In this document: positions 37,601 through 45,357 of the stretch, piece by piece
Layout: every line of letters starts with the position of its first letter
Position numbering within the stretch: position 1 is the stretch's first letter
From: Phoronis australis
Lineage: Eukaryota > Phoronida > Phoronidae
Assembly: GCA_002633005.1 (NCBI GenBank)
Contig: NMRA01000413.1
Span: forward strand, 272,790 to 336,789
Length of the DNA: 64,000 nucleotides
Direction of reading: 5' to 3'
The notes under the pieces: generated by a model
What the model was told of the DNA's origin: nothing
Database searches by the model: none
The model's input: only the letters and a program-made list of their open reading frames with translations
Translations under genes and position numbers: made by a program

Positions 37601-39855
37601 GCGCTTGCCTTCCCGTTTTCAATATTCGACGTTTTCTGTGACACCAAGTGGTTATTTTTGCTGTTGCTTCGGAATCTGCCACTCTATCCGCCAAACCGCT
37701 CAAACAATCATAAGAAAATTCGCAGATGTGTTCCTACTGAGAAGAACAAGACTGACCAACGGCTCAAATTACTTAGGCAAATGTGATGTTGCTCTTTGCT
37801 ATGACCTCCTGAGACGACAACGGCTGACAATGGTTGTCGAACAGGTCCGAGTGCTGCGGCGTCCACTAATGTCATTTTTAGCTAGTGGCTCAACCTATCA
37901 AATCCCTTGATGGATCTTCAATTTAGTAAGTGTAACAACTGACAAGGGTGTAACGGACGTGGATTTTGGGACGGATCCGACTAGTGTGGCTCCCTTGGTG
38001 TCAATTTCGCTCTTCTTTGCCTTTTCCCTGATATCTGTCAGGGTTTGTGACAGGATATTTGGCAAAAAGTAACTATCCCGCCACGAACCTGTCGCGTTTC
38101 AGACGAAATGGACCAATGTTGCGCCCCCAGTTGTCTTTTCATTATTATATATCTGTTCTTTGTCGTCCGCCTCCCAATCTTCCAAACTACGTAAAGAATC
38201 TTGACAAAAGGTTTCAGATTTTTTTCTAATGAGGGGAGCATTGCTGACCTCCATTGCTATTATAAGTTCACCAGTATTGGTCACTTTTGCGGGAATGTTT
38301 AAAATACTGATTATGCCTCGGATCTGGGCTGGATGAGATGCACATGGCATATCAACCCTTAACGTTGCTCTTGTTACTGACGGAAAACGATTGCTTTCTC
38401 CCTTAAACACTTGAAGAACATTTTGTCGCGATATCAGATTGCTCTGGTGTGCGCCTCTTATTTTGAAGACTTCAAAATAGCCAACTATTGTACATTTTAC
38501 CCAAATGCAATCCGATGGCAGACGCATGGCTTCCATGGAGTAAAGAAACAGGGTCAATGCAGAGTTACGAGTCATACGTTCTATACTTTTCAGAAATCCC
38601 AATTTACCTAAAAGCTTGTCATCCATTGTTCTGAGGGGGCGATCAACAACAAATCGCTATGAGAACCTGAAGTGGGGAGAATACAACCTGACTACCAAAT
38701 CCTACATGCACTTAGGTAAGTTTACAAAACAAATATTGCGAAAGTCTCATTTTTCGTTAGCATGATTCAGTCAACCGTTGCGTGGAATTTAACAGGATGT
38801 GTACTCACCAAAGACCAGTCGCCACTTCATAGTACTTTAGACCGGTGTTTTAGATCAGACTAAGACGTACACAGTGGTCTATGCTTAGATCAAAGATGAA
38901 GTAGTTCGTTCGTTGGCATCTGGCTGGCATGTTATCCGCGCACATGACACCCGGCTAGGGATCTGCTCGCTTAACATTTTTACATTGAATCAAAAAACGG
39001 TTCATGAAATTGAATTTCTAACTCTTACTGAAATATGTTTAAGGTATGCGTCCAAGTATGAAGAGTCACTATCGAGGCAACACGTTCCCGCTCTGGGTTG
39101 ACCTTATTCCAAAGGTATATAAGGACAACTCGACGACAAAGCGACATGTCAAATCCTCCCGGTACATGACGCCACCGCCGCCCTCTCCTCCACCATTTCC
39201 TCCTGTGAGAACGACAAAGTCCCTCGATACGGCGTCTAGCGGGCCACAGCACATCACGCCGACTCAAAATAGCAACGTAAACGTGAAACCAGGGGAGAGC
39301 AGGGATGGCATGGGAAAAGACGATGATGCTATGCTGGAAACAACGCGTGACCCACCCATAAGTATGTCCCTGAGCATCACGATCGCAGTGGGCTGCTCGT
39401 TACTGTTTTTAAATATTATAGTTTTTGCTGCCGTGTATTATCAGAAAGACAAACTCAAATTTGAGAAAAAACTCAGAGAGAAGGAGAAAGAGAGAGATCG
39501 ACTTGAGGCCGAGCGTGCAGGCAAAGACTCGTCTGCAAACACCAAAGCGGAAAACGAGACTGACAGTTTACTAGAGGAAGGCGTAGACAAAGCGCCACCC
39601 ACTCCACAACGAAACAATTCGTTACCTCGCTCGCCCTTGTTTAACCACGTGTCTAAGCAAGGTGTTCCTCCGCCACCTAGCATAACATATGTTGCAGGCT
39701 CAACATCACCAGAGAAATTGTTGTCACGAACTTCCGGGTTTACTCCGTCGCCGCGCTTGGCTCACGACGCAAGTAGTAATCGGAGGTCAGACTCTACAGA
39801 TTCTGGTGCAATGATGCATAACGGAAGTGACGATGCTCCGGTAACTATGGTGTGA
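10210..39855 (+). CDS. Neuroligin (complete, six coding exons, 840 aa)
   Basis: Joined exons 10210-10636, 33468-33623, 35880-36068, 36280-37096, 38594-38715 and 39044-39855 give 2523 nt with matching phases at every junction. Neuroligins are postsynaptic adhesion proteins that bind neurexins; the ectodomain is an inactive cholinesterase fold. Seen here: hydrophobic signal peptide (about 1-23); Cys96/Cys132 forming the first family disulfide; the [15 protein letters not shown] and NYRLG blocks; [15 protein letters not shown] and FGGDPSRVT; Cys298/Cys312 as the second disulfide; a proline-rich, glycosylation-type stalk; a helix at about 679-703 with [14 protein letters not shown], nearly identical to vertebrate neuroligins; a 137-residue tail ending TMV, a class I PDZ ligand. 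The nucleophile is Gly240 (GQGTG), the oxyanion HGG is HGD, and the catalytic His is Gln486, so it should have no esterase activity. Extra alternative exons in the 23-kb first intron cannot be excluded. Confidence 0.95.
13991..14108 (+). repeat. Minisatellite, 33-36 bp unit, about 3.4 copies
   Basis: Units TTGTTGAGAAGTTG...CAACTCGGGTG start at 13991, 14024 and 14060, with a truncated fourth from 14096. They differ by small indels and substitutions. Intronic, no coding sense. Confidence 0.8.
15548..15621 (+). repeat. Tandem duplication, ~39-bp unit, 2 copies
   Basis: GCCAGTGGTGGCCTGGGCACAG at 15548 is followed by GTCAGTGTTGGCATGGGCACAG at about 15587, each continuing ACCTA. A short local duplication within intron 1. 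Confidence 0.7.
16675..17013 (+). CDS. THAP-type zinc-finger protein (single frame, 112 aa, possibly partial)
   Basis: The ATG at 16675 has a strong context (GCCGCTATGG). The protein begins [12 protein letters not shown], then SLFRFP, RKWLAAV and LRVCGRHF, which is the C2CH zinc module of THAP domains: Cys4-x4-Cys9, then Cys-x2-His, with the invariant Pro of FRFP, the Trp of RKWL and the Phe after His. THAP domains bind DNA and are shared by host transcription factors and P-element or Kolobok-type transposases. The usual AVPTLF motif that closes the domain is missing; the frame instead reads [16 protein letters not shown] and ends in a hydrophobic stretch. So the 3' part is either truncated, spliced to an exon I cannot see, or degenerate. 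Lies in neuroligin intron 1 in the same orientation, inside the TTAA-bounded segment. Confidence 0.7.
   Translation: MVCCIAPACANNEPARKAGISLFRFPREPEMLRKWLAAVKNGKYAINTKHEAVKHLRVCGRHFVDSDLTGECRLSKQLMQGQKRRLMSTRLSRDCKLPCWLIFIVPNELFSP
17859..17898. promoter_or_regulatory. CRE, inverted CCAAT and E2F-like motif cluster
   Basis: Within 40 bp there are a perfect CRE TGACGTCA (17859-17866), an inverted CCAAT box ATTGG (17866-17870) and TTTGGCGCCA (17889-17898), which fits the E2F consensus. This density is typical of a promoter. It lies about 100 bp inside the right end of the putative TTAA element. No gene start on either side is evident, so function is uncertain. Confidence 0.35.
17996..20814. other. 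Neuroligin intron 1, no feature recognised
   Basis: AT-rich. The two longest frames (18051-18353 and 18417-18695) have no recognisable motifs and no similarity to a transposase, despite lying next to the THAP element. Confidence 0.4.
20815..20965 (+). mobile_element. tRNA-derived SINE
   Basis: A box TGGCTCAGTCGTTTGCG (20822-20838) and B box GGTTCGAATCT (20865-20875, one base from consensus) are 26 bp apart, as in tRNAs. The sequence then continues into an unrelated body (GGCTGGCAATTGGGCACTGC...) instead of closing an acceptor stem. Different head sequence from the SINE at 5.4 kb, so probably a different family. Right boundary is approximate. Confidence 0.7.
22130..22600 (+). repeat. Dispersed repeat copy 1 of 3
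   Basis: Shares several segments in order with 32935-33360 (same strand) and 32200-32480 (opposite strand): TAGCCAAATAT...ACTGTAGAATT, AAAACAACAGGATCAA...GACCAAATTTCGTG, a TTTTATGCAACTT segment and GAAGGTTTCATGCGAATCCG. Copies are diverged and carry indels. No coding capacity; family unknown. Confidence 0.55.
22601..25339. other. Neuroligin intron 1, no feature recognised
   Basis: AT-rich intronic sequence. Short frames only; no repeat or motif I can name. Confidence 0.4.
25340..25891 (+). other. Orphan 183-codon open reading frame
   Basis: ATG at 25340, stop at 25889-25891. The translation has a hydrophobic segment around residues 30-60 ([20 protein letters not shown]) and many Cys, Tyr and Ile, as expected of AT-rich non-coding DNA read by chance. 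No domain recognised. It lies in neuroligin intron 1, sense strand, with no promoter or splice context. A frame this long is uncommon but possible by chance in 64 kb of AT-rich sequence. Confidence 0.15.
25892..28584. other. Neuroligin intron 1, no feature recognised
   Basis: AT-rich, no exon, repeat unit or RNA gene recognised. Confidence 0.4.
28585..28724. mobile_element. MITE-like element, ~140 bp, imperfect TIRs
   Basis: Left end CGTTCAGTAAGGCTAGGACCT; right end read on the minus strand CGTTCACTAACGCTAGGACCT: 19 of 21 positions match. The interior (GGCAATATCTCACGTAATCTCGC and TCTTGCTTTTTAGCGAGGTC) recurs at 51584-51925. Exact target duplications are not clear. Confidence 0.65.
28725..32199. 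other. Neuroligin intron 1, no gene recognised
   Basis: AT-rich. A GC-richer stretch at 30215-30460 (frame open 30151-30354) could be a transposon fragment, but I cannot identify it. Confidence 0.35.
32200..32480 (-). repeat. Dispersed repeat copy 2 of 3 (inverted)
   Basis: The minus strand contains GTATCTAAAAGTTTCG, TTTGAATCCGATG and TTTCTGAGATACAG, matching 33290-33350 on the plus strand, and AAAACAACGGAATCA followed by CGACCAAATTTC, matching 22278-22320. With copy 3 (32935-33360) it forms an inverted pair about 1.2 kb across, just upstream of neuroligin exon 2. Confidence 0.55.
32504..32596 (+). repeat. Tandem duplication, ~46-bp unit, with two AP-1 sites
   Basis: GGCTTGGTCAAGTGACTCAG (32504) and GGCTCAGTCACGTGACTCAA (32550) each continue CCAAATGCAGATTGATA. 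Each unit carries a consensus AP-1 site TGACTCA, and the second also an E-box CACGTG. Located 0.9 kb upstream of neuroligin exon 2. Confidence 0.75.
32935..33360 (+). repeat. Dispersed repeat copy 3 of 3
   Basis: Parallels 22130-22600: TCAGCCAAATATTTAC...ACTATAGAATTTAGC, AAAACAACGGTATCAAC, TTTTATACAACTTC and GAAAGTTTCATATGAATCCGATG followed by TTTCTGAGATATG. Ends about 100 bp before neuroligin exon 2. Confidence 0.55.
33468..33623 (+). CDS. Neuroligin exon 2 (residues 143-194)
   Basis: Acceptor TTTTCAG ends at 33467; donor GTAAAG starts at 33624; phase 1 on both sides. Encodes [26 protein letters not shown] and [10 protein letters not shown], the most conserved neuroligin block. The oxyanion-hole motif HGG of active esterases is HGD here. 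Confidence 0.95.
33624..35879. other. Neuroligin intron 2
   Basis: 2.3 kb, phase 1. No nested feature recognised. Confidence 0.6.
35880..36068 (+). CDS. Neuroligin exon 3 (residues 195-257)
   Basis: Acceptor CATAG ends at 35879; donor GTAAGT starts at 36069; phase 1 on both sides. Encodes [17 protein letters not shown] and the nucleophile elbow, where active esterases have GESAG and this protein has GQGTG (Gly240). Confidence 0.95.
36280..37096 (+). CDS. Neuroligin exon 4 (residues 258-529)
   Basis: Acceptor TTTTCAG ends at 36279; donor GTAAGC starts at 37097; enters in phase 1, leaves in phase 2. Encodes [13 protein letters not shown], the Cys298/Cys312 pair, two unusual cysteines 334 and 337 (SCAFCPVEG), the Glu of MGLTRDEG (377) and [10 protein letters not shown], where the catalytic His is Gln486. 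Ends in YFTNFIKSG. Confidence 0.95.
37097..37900. other. Neuroligin intron 4, first part
   Basis: No exon recognised. An acceptor-like site at about 37454 opens a short frame, but its translation does not resemble neuroligin, and direct joining of exons 4 and 5 already gives a continuous family match. Confidence 0.5.
37901..38626 (-). pseudogene. Unidentified antisense reading frame in neuroligin intron 4
   Basis: On the minus strand an ATG at 38626 opens 175 codons to a TGA at 38099-38101; the same frame is then open for another 66 codons to about 37901. So about 241 codons carry only one stop, much more than expected by chance here. The first part alternates hydrophobic and polar residues in a beta-rich pattern ([15 protein letters not shown], then [13 protein letters not shown] and [10 protein letters not shown]), which looks like a real folded domain. 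I do not recognise it. It overlaps neuroligin exon 5 by 33 bp in antisense. Options: a retrotransposon or viral structural-protein relic, or a host gene fragment. No function is assigned. Confidence 0.4.
38594..38715 (+). CDS. Neuroligin exon 5 (residues 530-570)
   Basis: Acceptor TTTTCAG ends at 38593, donor GTAAGT starts at 38716, phase 2 in and 1 out. It encodes NPNLPK, the counterpart of the family GDPNQP motif, then [12 protein letters not shown] and YMHLG. A second AG at 38634-38635 would keep the frame but delete the NPN motif, so the upstream acceptor is chosen. Confidence 0.93.
39044..39855 (+). CDS. Neuroligin exon 6 (stalk, membrane helix, tail, stop)
   Basis: Begins after TTTAAG (39043) in phase 1 and runs to TGA at 39853-39855. 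It encodes [11 protein letters not shown] and LWVDLIPK (end of the esterase-like domain), a Pro/Ser/Thr stalk with [11 protein letters not shown], the transmembrane helix (about 679-703), a strongly charged juxtamembrane helix (about 704-733, Lys/Glu/Arg-rich), a PPPPSITYV segment and the C-terminal TMV. Confidence 0.95.
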
Positions 39856-40869
39856 CGTAGTGTGCAATCAGGAATACGGTCGTGCTGATTATATGCAAGT
39901 CACAACATGGAAGGAAAATAAGCCGCCTGGACGGGATTTGCAGTCTACGCTGAGCCAAGGAGAACACGTTCGCGTTTAACTCTATGAATCTGTGGAATTG
40001 GATTTTAATCACACGTGGACGTGGCATACTATTGTGGGTTTTCAAGAGCAGCTGAGAGCTGAAAACGGCGCTGAACCGATGCGCGTTGTTGATGACTGAT
40101 CCGTCAGCTGGTGATTTGCCAAGACTGAAGTTTGTTGTTTATGAAAATTGTTTTCATTGTTCACGGCATTCGTCTTAGAAGGTCACAAGCCCTGTATTGT
40201 CTTTTGACGGATATAAGTTTTGACAAAACCCTTATATCATCGATGCTTTGTAACTCAACTCTCTATACGTTGGAGTAAGTTTGCAAATTTTTGACAAAGT
40301 CATCTTCGTACGCACTTCGTATACGCACTTCTACAACACTCCGCGGTGGCCGTGAACGCATTTTGGACCACTTAACATACTCCAGTTTTCGTGTACCCAC
40401 TTCGTGTACGACAGCACAGCTCGAAAAGTTGTGCTGTAACATCCGAATACCAAGTTACATACGAAAAACTGGGTGGGTTTTGTAAACAGGTCCTACATAT
40501 GACAGCTGCAGGGAAAGACCTATATCGTGAACTACAAGATACGGAGTGTTAGTTGAATATGCTCCCAGGGAGCGTGTCCGTTACAGATTGTGGGTGAAGA
40601 ATGGGCATTTTAAGTAAAAGAACTGCTTGAGGCAAAATGTCGGATGTATTTTTCCGAGATATTTGTGAATATACAGGATCAGGGAAGTATTAGCATTGTT
40701 GACATTGGTAGGATGTATCATAAGGGTAAATTGCCTTTCAATAATTACTCATTGCAGTAATGAAAAATGTAGTATTAGAGACATCGCTGGCCAAATTATA
40801 TGTAAATGCTCTTTGAAGATAAGCAGAATTGTGCCATATGTAAAGTGGGTGTTTTATTATTCAGTGCAT

Positions 40870-41274
40870 ATGTATCTCACTGGGGGTGCATTGTTGTATC
40901 TAAAACTTTTAAAGTTCCTGAACTCGAGTCCCGCAAATGAGACATTGAACATTCAATTTAAGCCGCGTTTCCTTGGATTCTCGAACAATAAAAGTGGAAA
41001 ATTCTGTGTTCCAGAAAAGACTGAAACACTGGTAATCAAATGCCAATGGTCTCAAAGTGTTTGTGAAAAAATCAAAATTTTGTGGAAACTCGTAAAATCT
41101 TGTTTGCTCCCAAACAATTCGAAACCAATAAAAAATGTCAAAAACAAGGAATCGGAAACTGTAACGGGATCAGAAACGTCTATCCATTCATTATTAGTAA
41201 TACAACACAAAAGTGACAACAAAGCACGTTTTAGATATTTGTGTCAAAATTTTGGCATCAAGGACCACGTTTAA
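40870..41274 (+). other. Orphan 134-codon frame in the putative neuroligin 3' UTR
   Basis: ATG at 40870; the frame is open upstream to about 40696, and its stop is at 41272-41274. The protein is Lys/Ser/Asn-rich in its second half with no recognised domain. It contains two AATAAA hexamers within its DNA, which argues for 3' UTR sequence, not a gene. Confidence 0.12.
40987..40992 (+). other. Candidate poly(A) signal AATAAA
   Basis: First canonical AATAAA found downstream of the neuroligin stop, 1.1 kb after it. Further candidates at 41127-41132 (AATAAA) and 41378-41383 (ATTAAA). Confidence 0.35.
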
Positions 41275-41449
41275 CCAGTGTAGCAATGGACTTCGTCATA
41301 CATGTACAAGTTCTTGATACAGCTGACTAAAAATTGGGTCTAAATGACTGCACTACTGGACTATATGTACATAAATAATTAAAGAATGTCCGTCTCCAAG
41401 TTATGCTTACGTCTCTTTGTCTGAAAATGGTATCTTAAGTCGTTAAACC

Positions 41450-41720
41450 GACTGACGTAAGAAGCGGGGTGGCGCTCAAACCTCTTGTGAAGTTGGGGGG
41501 TAGTTCCCCCGCTAACCAGGTATGTAGGAAGCGCATAGGCAATGTGGGCGGGCAAGTCTCCCCAATAATTTGATGGCGTCAGAGTGAAACCGACGTGGCT
41601 ACCGACATAATCGTAGGGTGAGGAAATGGAGAAATCCCTTCTAGTAGAGCAGCGCCTTCTCTCTCAGAGTGTGGGCCCCTTTACACCCTATAAATCCGGC
41701 GCAATCTAATATTTAGTAGG
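41450..41720. repeat. GC-rich repeat-like block
   Basis: Abruptly GC-rich compared with both sides, with G-run and C-run segments (GGGGGGTAG and TTCCCCC facing each other near 41495-41512) and no open frame. It looks like a SINE or MITE insertion. No A/B box or clear terminal repeats seen, so the class is undetermined. Confidence 0.35.
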
Positions 41721-42717
41721 GGAATTAGAGAACACTTTAAATTTGCTATGAAAACCACAGAAAGTGTTCATACGAAACACTATAGCGCCAAGAGATGTGA
41801 CGCAAACAACCAAAAATGTGAGATTGATCCAAAAATAGCACTGCCCAAAATCGAAAGAGAAAAAAATTGAAAATCCTTATTTTGAGTATTACAAAAGGCA
41901 ATATTCTTGTAACCTCCATTTTGCAACAAAATTGGGCGAGCACTAGGAAAGCAAATTTGGGTCATTTAACTCCAACTGTGACGCTTGATCCTACGACTCT
42001 TGAAGTCGAAGGTTACGAGTGGTACCAATTCTGAGTCTGTCTAAACTGAGCCAATATGCACCGTGAAGGTCTTGGGTGTTTAGGATATGGACACTTTCTG
42101 CTTGGGTGAAAACCGGGACAAAATTCTCTTCGTTGAACATCGCATATGATTTGACTCCACGACTGGTCCTGCTCAATCACAAGTTTACCTACTCTAGCTA
42201 GTACTGAGGTACTTTACAACATCTCAGATGTTCTGAAGTGTCTTTAGCATGGCTGACTAAAGCTTTTGTGATCTAACGTGTTTGATGAATACTCTAAACG
42301 AACACAAATGGCCTTCGTTTTTCATTTAGTCTTTAAAAACATGATAGTTTCAAAATCAGTCTTTACAAATAACAATTCTAACTTTGATATAACGATACAA
42401 GGAATATAAAAAAATTCAAATGTAGGCTTCAATGCTGTGGACCAAAGATGACTGAAATATAAAGTACTGGCATTAAGCTAGTACAGTATTAACCTCTTCA
42501 GATTTAAATCCAAAAGACACGTTAAAATGTTATTCTTCACTGAATCTAATGCTTTCGTTAGTTATATTACTTAACAAAGCTCGCACTTTGGACCACAATG
42601 TCTGCGCAAATGAACAACCACAAAACAATGAATCAAAAGTTTCAAAAGCATTACAGGACAAACAGCTATTATCTTTTACAATCTTCATCTTTTTCAAGAG
42701 ATATTATTGTAAACTTT

Positions 42718-43335
42718 TCAAAACGCATAATAATAATTAGTCTTAACTTTGAGAAGAAGTACAACTCCGAATGGCAACGCGTAAATCTTTTCAATTTGTT
42801 GCTCTGAATAAATATCACTAAATCTGTGTTCTACATCAGGTTGACAAATCATTTTACATGTAAATAAAAAGTAATTTTTAGTTGATTGCGCACTAATCTG
42901 GCTGCACTGAAAGTCGTTCACTCTATTAGGTAACTTAAGTGCCATCATCAAAGCAAAATATTCTAACCAACTCGATAATTTGTATCTTTGTTTCATAACA
43001 TCTAATATATCTTTTACATAAACTATGCCGGCCTCGTAGAACCCACTGAAAAACACTGATTTGCCATTAATCGAAATATTTCTATTGTTCCTTATTACCT
43101 GACTAATAATATCAATTTCGCTGCGTAAGACAACGCTAACATTTTCCCGCGCATTCAACAAGTCACAATAAAAGTTAGCGATATCATCCAAAGGCAACAA
43201 CTTGGAGGAAAAACTTGATTTAAAAGGTAATGTAATATGTATCAGGGCTGTTTTTAGTCCGTATTCTTGGCGGCACATTTTTCTGAAAGATATTGAAAGT
43301 GGCCACGTTTTGCGACAGGTATTGAAATAGGTCAC
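42718..43335 (-). pseudogene. LINE (non-LTR retrotransposon) ORF2 C-terminal fragment
   Basis: A 205-codon frame on the minus strand. The diagnostic stretch is NNRNISINGKSVFFSGFYEAGIVYVKDIL, followed later by WLEYFALMMAL and IEKIYALPF. This matches the region after the reverse transcriptase in many LINE ORF2 proteins, which typically reads WNN-x-I-x-I-x-GK-x-x-FF-x-x-W-x-x-x-GI-x-x-x-x-D-L and, further on, W-x-x-IY-x-LPF. The reverse transcriptase core and endonuclease are absent and the frame breaks after LPF, so this is a dead fragment. It lies between the two host genes. The clade (L1/Tx1-like, L2 or other) is not resolved. Confidence 0.6.
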
Positions 43336-43405
43336 TTTTTGAGTTGAGTATTGAAATGGGTCACGTTTAGTGAGGTTTTTGAAATGGGGCGCTTATTACT
43401 GAAAT
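43291..43405 (+). repeat. 29-bp tandem repeat, about 4 units
   Basis: Units TATTGAAAGTGGCCACG, TATTGAAATAGGTCAC and TATTGAAATGGGTCACG start at 43291, 43320 and 43349, with a degenerate fourth. The array abuts and slightly overlaps the LINE fragment frame. Confidence 0.7.
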
Positions 43406-43911
43406 AAAGTTTTGGTTTTGATAAAGCAGGCTTTTTTCCAATGCTTAGATTTAGAAATGAGATTACATTTTAACATAACAGATGTATTATGTAATAAACT
43501 CTCAAGAGACATTGTTAATAGGGTGCATCGAATGGTAGAATGCAAGCAGACTTTCAACAGCAATTACAAAAATGATGCATAAACTTACTTGTTAATAAGA
43601 TTTCACGAATAACCACACATTACAAAGCCACTGTGTTGCAAGTGGCGGTTTATTAAGCACTCAACTGCTAACAGACATCACAAAGAACTTATATAAAATA
43701 ACGGAATGCAAACAGACTGTCAATAGACATTACAAAGACGATGCGTACAATATGAGATATACACTGTATATTAGGCAGATTTTTCAGTAAATAGACAGTC
43801 GTGACAAACCATTGAATGCAGTCACGACCACCATAGTAACTTCTGCGATAACCAGCCCCCGTAATCACGTTACACATATGTAACTGTCGATTGCTTCACA
43901 TTAGATAATAT

Positions 43912-44295
43912 TCAAGACAAAGACACAAAATAAAATAACTGAGAAAGGCGATTAAGTGATTTTGGATTTGTGCTTATTAACCTTGGTGCAAAGTTAGTGT
44001 ATATTATATAGCCAACTTTAACAATTTTTATGTAAAATCGCTTAACCTCATTTATTGTAGAACGTGCAAGACACCGTTTTAAACCGCAAAGCGGTACGAT
44101 TCTGTGCTTGCGGCCACAGGTGCTCGAAAAGTAGAAATCCACTATTACATGTATACTACTTGTACCATTACCACTACTACTTCCACTAGTGCCGCTGAAG
44201 CTATACTGCTGCTGCTTCCGCTGTACATCTTTTGAAGAATTACTTCTCGTTTGACGTAGTGGCGCTGTTGTGTCAGTTGGTCGCTCGAACATCAT
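43912..44295 (-). other. Unrecognised 127-codon frame
   Basis: Begins MMFERPTDTTAPLRQ, has a Ser/Gly/Gln-rich stretch (QQQYSFSGTSGSSSGNG), then a Cys-containing C-terminal half. No family recognised and no splice or promoter context. It may belong to the 3' region of the transporter gene (same strand, 0.7 kb downstream of its stop) or be chance. Confidence 0.12.
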
Positions 44296-45019
44296 CGGTA
44301 CCTTAACATTATGCGTGCCTATAGTACCGCACAATTATGGTAGTACTGGGGCGCATTATTACATTTCGAAAACTTGTGTATTAAGTCATACCGAAGTAAA
44401 GTGAAGTTTTTCGTATTAACTGTTACTTTTTGTTTTAAGCGTTTGGTTAAGATTCCGTAAATTTATTCAAGTGTCATATCGGTTTTATGATTTACACATA
44501 CATGTAACAAAGTTACCTAAGGTTACCATAGGATGCGTGGCTGGAATTATTAGCTTCATTAACATGGCGGAACTATAAGCTGTCAATAAACCTGTCAATA
44601 AACGTAACAAAGATGACGTTTGAAAGGATAGATACAAACAGGAACACGTCTCATCAACACACAAGGTACGGAACGCGTCCTGGAATTCACTTTGTCGGCA
44701 AAGGCACGTACAGACTTAGGAACAAAGTAAAAATATTGACGGCATAGATTGCATGAGCATTGTAATCCATTATATTTGATTTATCCAAAGTATTTGTTTA
44801 TCCAGATGTTTTCTAAACCATTTTTTATGATGGGTTCGTAACGTTATGCTACTGACTTGTTGAATTCCAAAGATGGTGTTAATACAAAGGTAATGTGAAT
44901 GTGTGCTCGAAGGTAGGGCCTAAATGTTCCCTTACATGAAAAGTTATTTCCAAACTAAACAAATATACATACATAAGTCATGCTTATGTAATTATATTAA
45001 AATTTATACATCACGTTTC

Positions 45020-45357
45020 CTAAACAACCTTTACAGATTCCTTAGGCGCGTCTTCGTCAGTGGGTAATAACAATCTAGTCACGTGTGCTGAAGAATTTCC
45101 GTCAGGGTTGTCACTGGCTACTGTGTTGATGCTTCTTGTTGACCCGATGAAGTTGATCGTGTTAATTGATGAGCCTATGTAGTTAAATTCAGACAGAGTT
45201 TTGTGCATTTTGTCAAGTTCGAGCACACTTTGAGAAATATCACCGACAGTAATGATTTCCTTTTCATCAAATGAGACCACGTCGTTGTCACTGGGTTTCG
45301 ATGCGGATAAAACAGGCGCTAAAAACATGATGACTGAACTGCACACTAGCATTGTTC
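45020..45357 (-). CDS. Transporter exon 5 (last helix and tail, stop)
   Basis: Acceptor TTTGCAG lies just above 45357. It completes the YFAG|TMLVCSSVIMFLAPVL helix and encodes a 90-residue hydrophilic tail ending in stop at 45020-45022. A candidate poly(A) signal on this strand (AATAAA, complement at 44462-44467) is 0.55 kb downstream. Confidence 0.92.

Larger units (their letters stand above)
39856..42717. other. Neuroligin 3' UTR and intergenic spacer
   Basis: The 3' UTR presumably begins here. Candidate poly(A) signals are at 40987, 41127 (AATAAA) and 41378 (ATTAAA). The true cleavage site is not visible. The rest holds a GC-rich repeat block and no recognised gene. Confidence 0.5.

Noticed and set aside
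38636-38715. Alternative neuroligin exon 5 start at the AG of 38634-38635
   Set aside because: Keeps frame but loses the family NPN motif; the upstream TTTTCAG acceptor restores it and has a better pyrimidine tract.
39025-39267. Arg-rich minus-strand frame
   Set aside because: Antisense to the proline-rich stalk of neuroligin exon 6.
40696-41274. Separate 192-codon gene downstream of neuroligin
   Set aside because: No ATG until 40870, no domain, two AATAAA hexamers inside; more likely 3' UTR sequence.
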